A DNA stretch of 7,203 nucleotides, from positions 1 to 7,203 of the forward strand of contig JALXCX010000131.1 of assembly GCA_026990725.1 (NCBI GenBank). The letters are read 5' to 3'. A program made the position numbers and the translations under genes. Source of the DNA: Desulfobulbaceae bacterium (GTDB lineage Bacteria > Desulfobacterota > Desulfobulbia > Desulfobulbales > Desulfobulbaceae). The first letter of the stretch is position 1; every line of letters starts with the position of its first letter. Of this stretch, positions 6,551 through 7,203 are shown in pieces. The notes under the pieces were generated by a model, which was given only the letters and a program-made list of their open reading frames with translations, was not told the origin of the DNA and searched no databases.

Positions 6551-7203
6551 TTATGCATATGGCCTTGCCATAGCGTTAATCTTGTTCTTAACCCGATTTC
6601 GTAATTCAAGGGGTTCAAGAACCTCGGCATCTGCCCCGAACTGGAGAATTTTCATTATCAGTTCACGGTCATCCGCTACGGGCAGGCGAAGCAAGATAGC
6701 GTTTTGCTGCTCTTCGATCCTTTGCTCAGGATGCCAGTGCTGCAGCCGAACTCTCTCTGCAGCAATTCCTGTCAGGCGAATGGTTGCAGTGAATTGAACT
6801 GTACCTTTAAAAATACCAAAAACTCCGGTCAGGTATTCATCATCAGATGGCATTTGGTGTTGAACTGTTTGTTCAGCAAGGGATGCCTCTTTCATTCTGG
6901 AAAGATGGAAAAGTCGTTTCCCTGCACGGAGATAACACCATGCAAGCAGGTACCATCGGCCTTGATAATTGACTAGTTTGAGCGGATCCACCCTGCGTTT
7001 CTTTCCCGGGTGCCCATGCTGTTTTAAATAATGAAGTTCGAGCTGCCTGCCTTGGAGGAGGCTCTTGATAACTGTAGCAAAAATCGTATGGTTTACCGGC
7101 TCAGTTTCCACCCATTCGCAGTAAATCATTTCTTCAAGTCGTCCCTGGTCGTTAGGGATCATAGTTGAAAGTTTTTTCTTTAACTGCATGATCTCGGGCA
7201 AGT
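6551..7203 (-). CDS. WYL-domain transcriptional regulator, 5' end outside window
   Basis: The frame is open to the right edge, with about 217 codons visible. Counting from the TTG codon at 7201-7199, residues 36-105 form a WYL domain, with RVDPLKLVNYQGRWYLLAW (70-88) carrying the RWYLLAW signature and LFHLSRM (97-103). Residues 134-210 match the WCX C-terminal extension, including HWHPEQ (155-160) and FGADAEVLEPLELRNRV (188-204). Family members normally have an N-terminal winged-helix or HTH DNA-binding domain, which would lie outside the window; the TTG near the edge is therefore not accepted as the start. WYL domains sense a ligand, probably nucleic acid or nucleotide, and regulate DNA-damage, defence or metabolic genes. 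The gene lies 81 bases upstream of the GlmU-like gene on the same strand, which may mean either co-transcription or no functional link. It appears intact over the visible part. Confidence 0.9.
   Translation of the reverse strand, partial: LPEIMQLKKKLSTMIPNDQGRLEEMIYCEWVETEPVNHTIFATVIKSLLQGRQLELHYLKQHGHPGKKRRVDPLKLVNYQGRWYLLAWCYLRAGKRLFHLSRMKEASLAEQTVQHQMPSDDEYLTGVFGIFKGTVQFTATIRLTGIAAERVRLQHWHPEQRIEEQQNAILLRLPVADDRELIMKILQFGADAEVLEPLELRNRVKNKINAMARPYA

Noticed and set aside
7199..7201. TTG as the start of the WYL regulator
   Set aside because: The frame remains open to the window edge, and the family needs an N-terminal DNA-binding domain that is not in the window.

Overview
The window carries six protein-coding genes, all on the minus strand. 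In transcription order (right to left) they are: a 5'-truncated WYL-domain regulator, a short GlmU-like nucleotidyltransferase, a stand-alone AICAR transformylase (the C-terminal half of PurH), a nitroreductase-family flavoprotein, a HEAT-repeat protein, and an HD-GYP phosphodiesterase whose 3' end runs off the left edge. Plus-strand reading frames are shadows of these genes. No tRNA, rRNA, mobile element, CRISPR array or attachment site was seen, and no intergenic gap exceeds about 125 bases.

Base composition is moderate. The mix of a c-di-GMP-type HD-GYP protein paired with a HEAT protein, an AICARFT without its IMP cyclohydrolase half, and a GlmU-like protein without its acetyltransferase half suggests a Gram-negative anaerobe of the Desulfobacterota (Desulfobulbales-like). 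This is an inference from gene style, not from a marker gene.

Right part (about 4045-7203): the WYL regulator lies 81 bases upstream of the GlmU-like gene (UDP-GlcNAc supply for peptidoglycan and LPS). purH follows with its own good sigma-70-type promoter (TTGGCA, 17 bases, TAAGAT) and a clear Shine-Dalgarno. A strong 10-bp hairpin separates purH from the nitroreductase, which has its own AGGAG ribosome site.

Left part (1-3182): the HEAT gene and the HD-GYP gene overlap by 11 bases, and a GGGAGG site sits inside the end of the HEAT gene, so the two are almost certainly co-translated. By eye the two proteins share a related N-terminal domain. They also carry oppositely charged linkers: strongly acidic in the HEAT protein, strongly basic in the HD-GYP protein. 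This makes the pair the best candidate here for an undescribed two-component assembly. The basic linker of the HD-GYP gene is also encoded by homopolymer tracts (G8, T8, T7) and contains an in-frame A-AAA-AAG heptamer, so slippage there could uncouple the N-terminal domain from the catalytic domain.
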